From the NCBI RefSeq assembly GCF_030263935.1, contig NZ_CP127162.1, positions 147,501 through 195,000 on the forward strand: DNA of 47,500 nt. Reading direction: 5' to 3'. A program made the position numbers and the translations under genes. Shown piece after piece: positions 47,472 through 47,500 of the stretch (its first letter is position 1; each line of letters opens with the position of its first letter). The notes beneath the pieces were generated by a model. The model was not told where the DNA came from. It was given only the letters and a program-made list of their open reading frames with translations, and did not search any database. Origin of the DNA: Paenibacillus polygoni. Its GTDB lineage: Bacteria; Bacillota; Bacilli; Paenibacillales; Paenibacillaceae.

Positions 47472-47500
47472 AATTAATATGGATTGTTGACCAAGGGCTC

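Overview
The window is a stretch of chromosome from a low-to-moderate GC Firmicute. Gene order and protein sequences fit Bacillales, most likely Paenibacillus or a close relative. The basis is the Bacillus-like order hprK-lgt-ppaX-yvoF-hisZGDBHAF(IE), yvcD-trxB, rapZ-yvcK-whiA-HPr, clpP/tRNA-Arg, cggR-gapA-pgk-tpi-gpmI-eno, secG-rnr and smpB-ssrA. Species level is inference; no search was run.

Layout. 1-2.1 kb: the 3' part of a PucR-type regulator, then an MsmX-type sugar ABC ATPase. 2.4-5.8 kb: HPr kinase, prolipoprotein diacylglyceryl transferase, pyrophosphatase PpaX and a hexapeptide acetyltransferase, closed by a terminator. 5.8-15.1 kb: a complete histidine operon with its own promoter, carrying HisZ plus short-form HisG, a HisIE fusion and a PHP-type HisJ, followed by a divergent PRPP synthetase. 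15.4-23.8 kb: TPR/HTH protein, thioredoxin reductase, ROK glucokinase, RapZ, YvcK, WhiA, an HPr protein at the usual crh position, and a secreted SIMPL-domain protein. 23.9-24.8 kb, minus strand: clpP with a CtsR operator over its -35 box, and tRNA-Arg(CCG). 24.9-32.4 kb: the CggR-controlled lower-glycolysis operon. 32.5-36 kb: a YjfB-like small protein, SecG, and RNase R with a long glycine/arginine-rich tail. 36.1-46.1 kb: a sugar-uptake and catabolism cassette lying between rnr and smpB, which are neighbours in Bacillus. 46.3-47.5 kb: smpB and the tmRNA gene ssrA.

How the parts relate. Carbon flow and its control dominate: HPr kinase, an HPr with both His15 and Ser46, a cre-like site before msmX, glucokinase, CggR and all glycolytic enzymes from GapA to enolase. 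The cassette encodes a YesM/YesN-type sensor and regulator, a lipoprotein binding protein, two permeases, a TIM-barrel isomerase and two Gfo/Idh oxidoreductases, but no ATPase. MsmX at the left end is a plausible partner.

The most unusual structure is an array of about eight 40-bp tandem repeats (43,553-43,870) inside the cassette. Each unit carries a Shine-Dalgarno-like purine run and an ATG. Three mini-ORFs in the array are chained by ATGA stop/start overlaps, and the last overlaps the start of the next oxidoreductase gene in the same way. Other items worth checking are a 12-bp tandem repeat between hisD and hisB, a 116-bp stretch bounded by perfect 14-bp inverted repeats before the TPR gene, and several hairpins around gapA. 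I saw no insertion sequence, prophage, CRISPR array or convincing riboswitch.
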